A DNA stretch of 64,000 bases from Maylandia zebra (Eukaryota > Chordata > Actinopteri > Cichliformes > Cichlidae). The DNA lies in the NCBI RefSeq assembly GCF_041146795.1, contig NC_135167.1:8538954-8602953 (forward strand), read 5' to 3'. How positions within the stretch are numbered: the stretch's first letter is position 1; every line of letters begins with the position of its first letter. A program made the position numbers and the translations under genes. Of this stretch, positions 1 to 9,222 are shown piece by piece. The notes beneath the pieces were generated by a model. That model worked only from the letters and a program-made list of their open reading frames with translations. It had not been told where the DNA came from and did not search any database.

Positions 1-3000
1 CCCTTTCTAATAGCAGACAGCTGTGAAAGATAGCTAGCAGGATTGATGGCTGATTGCAAAGGCTCATCACAACAGTGTAGCAAATGCATTAATTCATCCT
101 AGAGATCACCGGCTGTCATAAATAAAGACAATTAGAAGCCCTTTGAACATGATCCTATACCAGCTCCCATTATACGCTTGTCAAATTTCCTTGCAGATAA
201 TCATTAATTTATGAAGCATGCCTGGCAGCAGCTTCCCTTTTTTTTGTTTACTAGCCAACACTTTTCTGTCTCACTGTCACACTAGAGAGACTATACAAGA
301 AAGATATAAGAAATAGCCTGGAACATTTTCTAGAACATTTAAAATGTGGTAAAATGGGTAAAGTGGGAAGCAGTTTAAAGTATTTAGATAATAAAAATGG
401 ACGGCTTTCTTTGCCAGTGTGTGTTGTGAGGCTTTCAAATTCACATGCAGTGATTACTGCTCATTTATAGGCCAGTCTATATAAAATCCAGCAAATCTGA
501 AGAGAAGTTCCCACCTGACCCTCTCGGGATCAGTTGGAAAGTATCCCAGCTTACATGGGGCGAGATGCAGAGTTGACTCCGGACAGGTTGTCAGTCTGTA
601 CAGAATCAGCTGATCAGAATTTAGCAGTGACTTAAGCAGTTTGAGTGCTCCGGGAGAGTAGAAAAGGACTACATAAGAATCAGTATCCATCCAATATTCC
701 AATTTTTCTTCTGTTAAATAACTTCAAAATTACTCACGGCACCTTTAATGTTAGTGTCAGTTTCAAAAAATAATCAGTCTTTTTTTTATGACTGGAGTCA
801 AACACTGAAAATCATCATCATCCCTGTTACACAATATACACATATATGTCAACCACATAGGTCACCAACTTTGCCCAGGAAAGAAACTGACTGTGTTAAC
901 ACCCAGCTCTTGAACTGTTACTGACTCTAAGAGTGTGAGGCTTTTAAGTTTGATGGAGATGGAACACAGGAACAGTAGCTCACAGTCACCTTAAAACTCT
1001 GCATTGACTGAGGTAACGACAAACCAAGAGAAGATACAAGAATACTGCCATACAGTTTTTCCACAGTAACATCAGCAGAGAATGAATAATGTAGCTCCAA
1101 GCTGCCTTGTAACTGATGTTCTTACTTTAAACTGAAGCTTCAATCAGAACATGGCACTGCTGCATGACACTTCAAATCCTGTGGACCAAAAGAGCCCATT
1201 GGCCTGATTTTATATAGATTAAGGAAGTAATTAATCAATTAGGTAACTGTCTATAGAATATACATGCACCATTAAACTTTTAATGGATGTAATATTAAGG
1301 TAAAAACCTTACTAGTCTAATTAAATACTATATTCTGTAGCAGAACAAAACTCGTTACGAGAAAGTGCTCACATTAGCAGATTGCAGTAATGGCTCAGTA
1401 GTGAAATACTTTATATGCATGTAAACCACATGTGTTTGACTGCCACAGTTTTGATTTTGAAACTAAAAAGCAAAAGTCTTTGATGTGTATTATACATGAA
1501 CATCAAACACAGAATCATCTCCATTACCGGTCTGACACAGAATAAAATCTTTCCCTGCACAAAATGGGACACATTGTGTCATTTCTTGGCATATACATCT
1601 GTTTGGAAGCAGAGTATAAATGCAGTGCGTTACAGATGAAGTGTTGTTTGATCTTAATGAGATGTTTGTGTCAAGTTGTGACAGGTGTACTGATTTTATT
1701 TTCATCTTTTTTTCATTATTTCAGATTAAACTGGCTGAGAATGCATTGTCTTTTCCTAGTTCGTCTCTGCTTTATAGTTAAAGTGGAATTAGCATGTTAA
1801 AAGTTTGTTTTATTTTGTTTTATTTAGTTACATTTTTTTGGAATAGTTTCATCATCATGGTGATCACTCAGGATAATAGTTAAATCATACACAGTCACTG
1901 GATATGTTAGTAGCAGGGGAAAGTCATTGTATTACCAAACCACAGGATTAAAACACTACTTTTTACAGTATAAAAACACTCCTGCTTCTCTTTGAGGCTG
2001 TCGAAAGAAAAATAGACCATTGGTATAATATTACACTCTAATAATGCAAGTAAACAATCATTTCCTTCTAAAGAATTTCCTTTTAAAACACTTAATCATA
2101 GTGTAAAATAAACACACATCCTACAGTATTAATAATTATATAAAAGAGATTAGCCCTTTTTCTTTTTTCTTCATTTTCTTCAGAGCTGTGAACAAATGTT
2201 TAGGCACTGTGCCCAAGTTTTTCAATGGTGGTAAAAACCTGCTGTTTTTTCTGGCACCATTTTAGCTAAAATGTTGATAATGCTTCTGTGAAAACAAACA
2301 TTGCTGTACAAAAAGGGTAATATCAATGTTAGGAAAAAAATAATTATTATAATAAGGAAAATTTGTCACGGGCCTCTAGAAGTTGATGCCAAAGGTGAAT
2401 ATAATTATTATGTATAATTTTAAGGGACCAAATCAAGAGCTTCATTTGGTTTGATTTAAATAGAAAAATGTTTCAGGTATCACAGTGGTGAGTTAAGTTT
2501 TTTCTTGAATTATAATAGATAATAATTGATAATTAGTTTCTTTGTTTCTTCATTTTTTATTTTTATTGTAAATCAAGTTTGGGGATTAACTTAGAAATAC
2601 ACTTAACTTGCACAGTAAAACTGAAATGCACAAAACATTCTCACAACAGAGATTTATGTGACATTGTCTCAGTTTAACAATGTTAAAGTGGCCTCTGAGG
2701 TCAACCTCTTGCTTTAGGTAACACAAAAAATAAATAATTAAACCCAAGTTACTAAAATCAGCATTGACACATATGTAAGCTTTTTCACACTTTGCCAACT
2801 TTATGTACCATTTCCACTTTGTCGACTGGACTCTGGGATATAAAATCAAACTTCAGTTTATGTACTTATTAAATATTGAGGCAGAAATAACAGTGAGGTG
2901 TTTACCTGACCCCGATAGTTTGTACAAAGGTAAGCTGATGAAAATATGAGGTGAAACTTAAAAAAAAAAAAAAAATGGAAATGGAATTGAAGACCTGGAA

Positions 3001-3602
3001 TGACTTCCTGTGATAAGATTACATTCTGTGGTTTTACACTGGCAGTGTGAATGACACTGAGGTATAAAAGGTCAAACCCTCTTTAGAAAACTAGGTAAAA
3101 AGATAGCATCTGAAAAAACTCAGCTTTCCTATCTTCCAATAAAGTCTTCCACAACTCTGTAAGTAAAGGATGAAAATTGAGTCAGCTGGATGGTAACCAT
3201 TTTAGTTTTTCCATGCAGTGGAAGATGGATTTAAGTTAACAAAGTGTTGAATGATAAGCTTTAAAACCCACCTTACACTAAAAAGTGAAGGTTAACAGAA
3301 TTCTGCAATGAGTCTAGTTTAACACCGGATTTATCACATATGGGGGCACTGTTGACACCTTGGCATCACATTTAGTCTTACTGGGTAGATTTATATTAGT
3401 GAGAAAGATAAGTTTTGGTAATTGATATATTTTAACCCCAACCATTATCATCTTCTTTACCTAATTAACTAGTGTTGGTGATTTAAAAAAGATATATTAA
3501 ATTTAAAAAAAAAAGCAAAACCAAACAACTTTGCATCGTTTATAGCTTGTACAATAGATAGGCGTGTGTGTCCACATATACTAGTTTTCTTGTAATGTAA
3601 AC
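1..3602. other. Gene-free unique AT-rich DNA
   Basis: No coding exon, RNA gene or recognisable transposon end is visible. Open frames here are short, lack splice context and resemble no protein I know. There is a run of about 17 A near 2960 and a small inverted repeat, CCATTAAA-CT-TTTAATGG, near 1269. Likely intergenic or intronic sequence. Confidence 0.6.
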
Positions 3603-3983
3603 ACAATGCCACTGAAAAGTATTTGGCCCTTTCATGATTTTTTTGTATTTATTTTTGTTTTAGCTCCTTGCATATTTGTCACAATTACATGATTCAGATA
3701 ATCTGATTTTTATATCAAACAAGATAACTTAAGTAAATACAAAGTGCAGCTTTGAAATTGTGATTTTATTCATCAAAGGGAAAAAGCTCTCCAAACCTAA
3801 CAGGCTCTGTTAACTAATAACTTCATCCACCCTTGGCAGCAAGAACTGCAATCAAGCATTTGCAATAACTGACAATGAGTCTTTCCAGTGCTGTGGATGA
3901 AATTTGGCTTACTTTTCAAAATTGTTTTAAATTAGCCACATTGGAGGGTTTTGAGCATGAGCGGTCTAAGGTCAGGCCAAATT

Positions 3984-5870
3984 AGAATCAGAATCAGAAA
4001 CTTTATTGTCATTGTCATGAGAACAACGAAATTAAGAATGGTCCCCGATCATTGCATCATCCCTAGCAATATCAAAATATAAATAAAACAATAAAATTCA
4101 ATAAATAAAATAGATAGAATACTTAAAATACTAATAAGATATAACAGTAAAACATTCACATACATTCCCACACACATGCTTCAGACCGTGCATAGATTAA
4201 CACAAGAGTGGCGTGATGGACATTTTTTTGTAGTATTCAGATGTGTTATTGCAGTTGGATAACAGCTGTGTTTGAGTCTATTAGTCCTTGCTCTGATTGC
4301 CCTGTACCATCTGCCTGAGGGCAACAGTTCGAACAGGGAGTGGCCAGGATGTGAGGTGTCTTTTATGATGTTTTGGGCCTTTTTAAAACAGTGGGCGTTG
4401 TGTAGAACTTCCAGTGTGGGGAGAGGGCAGCCAGTGATCTTTTGGGCGGTGTTAATGATCCCTTGGAGTGCTTTCCTCTGAGCCCCTGTGCAGCTAGTGT
4501 ACCAGATGCATATGCAGTAAGTTAGAACACTCTCAATGGTGGCTCTGTAGAAGGACACCAGCAGTCTCTGTGTGATGTTATTCCTCCTGAGAATTCTCAG
4601 GAAGTACAGTCTCTGTTGGGCCTTTTTCAGCAGCTCGGAGGTGTTCACACTCCAGGAAAGGTTCTCCTCTATATTGACTCCCAGGAAGCGGAAGCTTGCC
4701 ACCCTTTCTACACAGTCCCCATTTATGAATAGTGGTTGGATCTCTGCCTTTTTCCTTCTGAAGTCTATTATGAGTTCTTTGGTTTTTGAAGTGTTGAGGA
4801 GGAGGTTATTGGCCTTACACCATGACGTCAGCTGCTCCACCTCGTCTCTGTACGTAGACTCGTCTCCCTTGGAAATGAGCCCCACCACTGTGGTGTCATC
4901 TGCAAATTTCACAAAGATGTTGCTGTGGTGGCGAGGAGTGCAGTCGTGTGTGTAGAGAGAGTAGAGCAGTGGACTGAGCACACAGCCCTGGGGTGAGCCA
5001 GTGCTGAGACTCAGGGCTGAGGATGTGTGATGGCCAACTCTGACTCTCTGTCTATGGCCCGAGAGGAAGCTGTTGATCCACATGCAGGTGCTGTATGGAA
5101 GCCCCAGGTCTTGTAGCTTGGCCACCAGTTTGTGTGGAAGGATGGTGTTAAAAGCTGAGCAGTAATCCACGAAGAGCATCCGCACATAGCTACCATGCTC
5201 TTCCAGGTGAGTTAATGCAGCATGGAGTGCTGTGGCTACAGCGTCTTCCGTGGATCGGTTTGCTCTGTAGGCAAACTGGTGTGGATCCAGGCTGCGGGGC
5301 AGGGCTGCTGTGATGTGTCTGCGGACCAGCTTCTCAAAGCATTTCATTACCACTGGGGTGAGTGCCACCGGTCTGTAGTCATTCAGGCCGGTGATGTGGG
5401 GCTTCTTAGGCAAGGGGACTATGGTGGAGGACTTCAGGCAGAGTGGGACAGTCGCCTGTGCGAGGGATTTGTTGAAAATCCTGGTGAAGATCCCAGCCAG
5501 CTGTCCTGCACAATCCCTCAATATTCGACCTGGCACACCATCAGGACCCGCCGCCTTCCTCGGGTTAACAGCCTGCAGCATGCGCCTCACCTCGTGCTCT
5601 TCCAGGGTGAGGGTGGTGCTGCTATGGGTGGCGTGTTGCTGCTGTGGCTCCAATACCTCCGGTACCCTGGTCTCAAAGCGGGCAAAGAAGATATTCAGCT
5701 CCTCTGCCAGCTCCAGGTCACCGTCCGCAGCTCCGAGATTGATCTTATAGTTGGTTAGGTGCTGGATGCCTTGCCACACCTGCCGGCTGGTATTACTCTT
5801 CAAATGGTCCTCGATCCTCCTCCTATAGTCCCCCTTTGCCTCTCTGATGCAAAGATTTGACTTGTGATTT
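3984..5870 (-). mobile_element. 5'-truncated CR1/L2/Rex1-group LINE
   Basis: On the minus strand this reads as the 3' part of a non-LTR retrotransposon: a reverse transcriptase frame, a short untranslated region of about 200 bases, and a 3' end built of short tandem units (AGAATC repeats at 3984-3996 seen on the plus strand). Such ends are typical of the CR1/L2/Rex1 group, which primes on its own short terminal repeat. The endonuclease part is missing, so the copy is 5'-truncated somewhere around 5850-5880. It sits inside the older Tc1 element and so inserted later. The exact clade needs a search. Confidence 0.85.
4181..5803 (-). CDS. LINE reverse transcriptase ORF fragment (540 codons open)
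   Basis: This frame encodes the reverse transcriptase and C-terminal part of a non-LTR retrotransposon polyprotein, which copies the element RNA at the target site. Visible motifs in order: a KAAGPDGVPG finger motif near residue 85, a PLPKKP...NDYRPVALT segment near residues 130-150, a LFVDYCSAFNTI motif carrying the first catalytic Asp near residue 215, a SPQGCVLSPLLY motif near residue 270, and the catalytic FADD box encoded at about 4894-4905. The C-terminal region has the usual RARTNRL segment. The first codon at 5803 is TTG and not a real start: the frame continues upstream to about 5850 with element sequence (IREAKGDYRRR), so this is a truncated protein lacking the N-terminal endonuclease. 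No internal stop interrupts it, which suggests a fairly young copy. It cannot move by itself. Confidence 0.88.
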   Translation of the reverse strand: MKSNTSRQVWQGIQHLTNYKINLGAADGDLELAEELNIFFARFETRVPEVLEPQQQHATHSSTTLTLEEHEVRRMLQAVNPRKAAGPDGVPGRILRDCAGQLAGIFTRIFNKSLAQATVPLCLKSSTIVPLPKKPHITGLNDYRPVALTPVVMKCFEKLVRRHITAALPRSLDPHQFAYRANRSTEDAVATALHAALTHLEEHGSYVRMLFVDYCSAFNTILPHKLVAKLQDLGLPYSTCMWINSFLSGHRQRVRVGHHTSSALSLSTGSPQGCVLSPLLYSLYTHDCTPRHHSNIFVKFADDTTVVGLISKGDESTYRDEVEQLTSWCKANNLLLNTSKTKELIIDFRRKKAEIQPLFINGDCVERVASFRFLGVNIEENLSWSVNTSELLKKAQQRLYFLRILRRNNITQRLLVSFYRATIESVLTYCICIWYTSCTGAQRKALQGIINTAQKITGCPLPTLEVLHNAHCFKKAQNIIKDTSHPGHSLFELLPSGRWYRAIRARTNRLKHSCYPTAITHLNTTKKCPSRHSCVNLCTV

Positions 5871-6418
5871 AACTAGGCTACTCCAGTCTTCTTTGCTTTT
5901 TTGTTTTTGCGTGGGGACATTCAGAGGTGCCACTGCTCATGTGTTTTGGATCATTGCCCAAGTGTTTTAACCTGCAGGGCAAGAACTGATGGCATGAACT
6001 GATGTCTTCAGGTTTTTGTGGTAGAGAGCATAATCTAAAGTTCCATTAAGTAGAACAAGTCATTCAGGTTCTGAAGCAACAAAGCAGCCCCAGATCCCAC
6101 TACCACCACGATGTTTGACTGTTAGTATGATCTCCTTTTTATGAAATGCTAGTTAGTTTTATACCAGATTTAACAGGACTCAAACGTTCCAAAAATGTTT
6201 ACTTTTGTCTTGTCCACAGAATATTTTCTCATATGTCATTTTTCTTTTCTTTTTGGGGGGGTAAACGTAAGATGAGCCTTTTGTGTTTTTTCTGGTTATT
6301 AGTCATTGTAGATTTTTCCTTAATAAATTAAATAATACTTTAAAAAAAAATCTGAAACATTTAAGCATGACAAATATGCAAAAACTAAGAAATTTTGAAG
6401 AAGCAAATAACTTATACA

Positions 6419-7077
6419 GGTTATATACAGGTTTTCAGTAACCTGTATTTGCATGGTAACTGTATGGAGTTCACAGTTGGCTCAATGTTCTAGCATATAT
6501 TAATATGGCAGAAACGTCTGCTTGTACCCGCTTGTTGCCTCCACTGCTCCTGCTGTGAAGATGAAAGTGAAGAAAATGTTAAATAACACAACCGCTGAGC
6601 ACAGAGAGTTTTACATCTTCATTACGACCATATACACAAAGATTTCTTCACCTTCACACAGAAAACTTTTAGAAACACCTTTCACAGTTTGTGCATGAGA
6701 TGATTCAAGCTTGATACAAGCTCCAAGTGTTGGAAGACTATTGTGTTGAACTGAAATGATGCACCCTTGAGTACATTCACCGCATTGTAAGAAATAAAAA
6801 ACAGAAAATGCATTTCTCTCCACACCTCTGTGTCAAATGTAAGCTTGCCTTTCCATAATAACAAATACTTATTCAAAGAAAAAACAATTCTCTCACCTTT
6901 TGATTGCACTTTTTGCAGTTTATCTTTGCTTGCATGGTTTCTCTATAGATTGGCATGAAAAAACATTCAGGCCAGTGTTGTCAATAAAAACCAAAACATG
7001 GATTGGCATCTAACTAATTTATCCCAGGCACATGCAAATGAAGTCATGTTGTTCATTTCGATATGGGTTCTACTGCT
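6419..7077. other. Gene-free unique DNA
   Basis: Nothing recognisable is seen between the Tc1 remnant and the solo LTR. The short open frames on the minus strand at 6600-6910 have no family motif and no splice context. Confidence 0.55.
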
Positions 7078-7082
7078 GTATC

Positions 7083-7716
7083 TGTTAGGTGACGGCTGTG
7101 TGCAGGCAGGAATAGGACCCAAGGTGCAGACTCCGGAGACAGACGTGAACTCAAAAAAGGCTTTAATTTAATACTCAAAATATAACAAAACTAAAAAAAA
7201 CTCAAAACAAACTTAAACTAGAGAAATGACAGAACACACAGCTAAGAAAACGGTAGCTCGCGACCCAGACACTAAGAAACACAGGGCTTAAATACACAGA
7301 GGGAGCAATCAGGAAATGAGTAACAGGAGGGAAACACAGCTGGGGCAAATCAGAACTGACGAGACCAAAGAAGCGTAACCTGAACACACTGAGAAAAGAC
7401 GGAGACCTTCAAAGTAAAACAGGAAACACATAACACAGACTGAACAAAGACACAGACTCACATGCAGGCACTACAAAGGGAACAGAGACGTGGGAACAGG
7501 GCAGACACAAACACTGACTGAACAAGGGGATATAGGAACTTAAGATACACATAGACGCGAACTAGACAAGGGGATGCAGGTGATAGGGGAGACAGAGCAA
7601 CTAAAGAAGACAGAGACATAAGCCATAAGACAGAACTCAAAGAAACCAAAAACTAGACAGTATAAATAATATCATAAACTCAAAAACCCTGGGTCAATGA
7701 CCCAGGCATCCTAACA
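7083..7716 (-). mobile_element. Gypsy-type solo LTR with 5-bp target duplication
   Basis: The 634-bp block starts TGTTAGG and ends CCTAACA, the terminal TG...CA pattern of an LTR. It is flanked on both sides by the same 5 bases, GTATC (7078-7082 and 7717-7721), an exact integrase-type target duplication. Read on the minus strand it has a TATTTAAG promoter-like site (complement of 7287-7295), then an ATTAAA-type polyadenylation signal (complement near 7160), then a GGGTCCT-containing U5 end like fish Gypsy LTRs. No internal region, primer-binding site or second LTR adjoins it, so it is a solo LTR left by LTR-LTR recombination. The match of the duplication argues against great age or later rearrangement. 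Confidence 0.88.
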
Positions 7717-7721
7717 GTATC

Positions 7722-8025
7722 AGTTCAGCTGCTATCTGTCCAAGTAAAGTATCCCTATCATTTTTATCTTACTCTACAGTGGCAGTTGTTGACAGCATGT
7801 CAATAATTTTTATTTTTAATGTAGCTTAGAATTTTTCTGGTCATCTATAGTGACCTTTCTATAAGTTAAGGGCTTTGGAAGAATATTTGCTACTGGTCGT
7901 GTTACATGTTTGATACATACCATCCTTAGACTGGTATTGCCTCCTATGACATCTCTTTTAAAAGATAATTCTGTTTCCTTCTGTTCCCTAAATGGTAAAA
8001 ATGACACTGCTGACCACAATACAAG
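7722..8025. other. Spacer between two transposons
   Basis: About 300 bases with no gene or repeat that I recognise. Confidence 0.5.
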
Positions 8026-8027
8026 TA

Positions 8028-8291
8028 CAGGGTGGGCCATTTATATGAAACGAAGCACACCATTGTTTTTCTTGTGACATTACCAATAAGTTTGATGTGT
8101 CACATGGCCCTCTTCCTATTGAAAAAACAAAAGTTGTATCCAAGATGGCTGACTTCTAAATGGCCACTATGGTCACCACCGATCTTGAGGAGTTTGCCCC
8201 CTCACATATACTAATGTGCCACAAACAGGACTTTAATATCACCAACCATTCCCATTTTATTACAGTGTATCCATATAAATGGCCCACCCTG
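8028..8291. mobile_element. TA-flanked MITE with perfect 20-bp inverted repeats
   Basis: The left terminal repeat CAGGGTGGGCCATTTATATG (8028-8047) is exactly complementary to the right one (8272-8291). Both ends are bordered by TA (8026-8027 and 8292-8293), the target duplication used by Tc1/mariner transposons. The 264-bp element has no coding capacity, so it is a miniature inverted-repeat element mobilised in trans by a Tc1/mariner-like transposase. Superfamily assignment comes from the TA duplication only. Confidence 0.88.
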
Positions 8292-8578
8292 TACTCTGAT
8301 TTGCAATAGTACTACAAATGAGATAAAGTTCTGATTGTTTAAAGCAGTACCTGTGGTGACTTACTGACTGATTGATTTATATGCTGTGTGCACTTCCTGA
8401 TGGATACATTACCAGTCAAAAGTTTGGACACACCTTTTCATTTAATGGTGTTTCTTTATTTTTACTACTTTCCACATTGTAGATACATACTGAATGCATT
8501 AAATATATGAAGCAAGATATATGGAATTATGTGGCAAAGAAAAAAATGATAAATAACTCTAAATATATTTCATATTTT

Positions 8579-8830
8579 GTCTCATTTGAGGACCGCCCCA
8601 AGAAAGGAAGAGCTAGGGTCACCAACCTCAGAAATTCCAAGTTAACAACACCTCAGATTAGAGCCCAGATAAATGCCACACAGACTTCCAGTAGCAGATA
8701 CATCTCTACATCGACTGTTCAGAGGAGACTGTGTGAATCAGGCCTTTATGGTCAAATAGCTGCTAAGAAACCACTAAGGAAAAGGAACAAGCAGAAGAAA
8801 TTTGTTTGGGCCAAGAAACACAAGGAATGA
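8579..8830 (+). pseudogene. Tc1 transposase N-terminal fragment
   Basis: The frame (open from 8507; element-like protein from about 8579) matches the end of the DNA-binding region of Tc1-like transposases. It shows a basic RPKKGRAR linker of the GRPR type, a second helix-turn-helix (LTTPQIRAQIN...ISTSTVQRRL), then a KKPLRKRNKQKKFVWAKKHKE segment that normally leads into the first catalytic Asp. The stop comes right after the KKHKE residues, where the family continues with the catalytic domain. The piece could at most bind DNA and cannot catalyse transposition. Confidence 0.8.
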
Positions 8831-8845
8831 AGTGCTGCACCAGAT

Positions 8846-9002
8846 GGCCTGGCGTCCACAGTCACCTAACCTAAACCAAATTGAGATGGTTTGGGATGAG
8901 ATGGACCGAAGAGTGAGGGCCAAAGGGGCCAACAAGTGCTCAGCATCTCTGGGAACTCCTTCAAAACTGTTGGAAAACCATTTCAGGCGACTACTCACTT
9001 GA
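8846..9002 (+). pseudogene. Tc1 transposase C-terminal fragment with the catalytic Glu region
   Basis: A second frame encodes WRPQSPNLNQIEMVWDEMDRR, the well-known segment that carries the third catalytic acidic residue (E of NQIE) of the DD34E triad, followed by the Tc1 C-terminal helix region. It is in a different frame from the N-terminal piece and directly abuts it, so one deletion removed the region holding the first two Asp residues. Dead remnant. Confidence 0.8.
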
Positions 9003-9222
9003 AGCTCATTGAGAGAGAATGCCAAGAGTGTGCAAAGCAGTAATCAGGGTGACTATTCTAAAGAATCTAAAATATAAAACGTTATAAAAGTTATTTCACT
9101 CTTTTTTTATTTACTACATAATTCCCTATGTTTTCATTTGTAATTTTGATGCCTTTAGTGAGAATCTACAATGTAAATAGTCATGAAAATAAAGAAAAAA
9201 CAAACTTTTGACTGATAGTGTA

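Larger units (their letters stand above)
3603..6418 (-). mobile_element. Degraded Tc1-like DNA transposon, split by a LINE
   Basis: The left end (ACAATGCCACTGAAAAGTAT, from 3603) and the right end (near 6340-6418) carry related, inverted, diverged terminal sequences. Both include a GCATATTTGTCA-type block (3670-3682 and the complement near 6370). The body between 5880 and 6240 reads on the minus strand as pieces of a Tc1/mariner transposase: the block around 6050-6230 corresponds to the catalytic core, and the block at 5880-5960 to the region before the last catalytic Glu. The segment 3820-3960 corresponds to the transposase C-terminus. Stops and gaps occur throughout, so it is dead. A LINE of about 1.9 kb lies inside it, and without that the element is about 0.9 kb, an internally deleted Tc1 copy. 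Assignment rests on remembered similarity to a common fish Tc1 family. Confidence 0.7.
8407..9220 (+). mobile_element. Internally deleted Tc1-like transposon
   Basis: The ends are inverted copies: the left reads CATTACCAGTCAAAAGTTTG from 8407, and the right is the complement of CACTATCAGTCAAAAGTTTG ending at 9220. They differ at two of 20 positions and are bordered by TA on each side (8405-8406, 9221-9222). Inside are two transposase pieces, N-terminal and C-terminal, with the central catalytic segment missing. A full Tc1 element is about 1.3-1.6 kb; this one is 814 bp. It lies 116 bp from the MITE and about 0.7 kb from the solo LTR, forming a transposon cluster. Confidence 0.88.

Noticed and set aside
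5222..5758. 178-codon plus-strand frame.
   Set aside because: Antisense shadow of the LINE reverse transcriptase, with no motif of its own.
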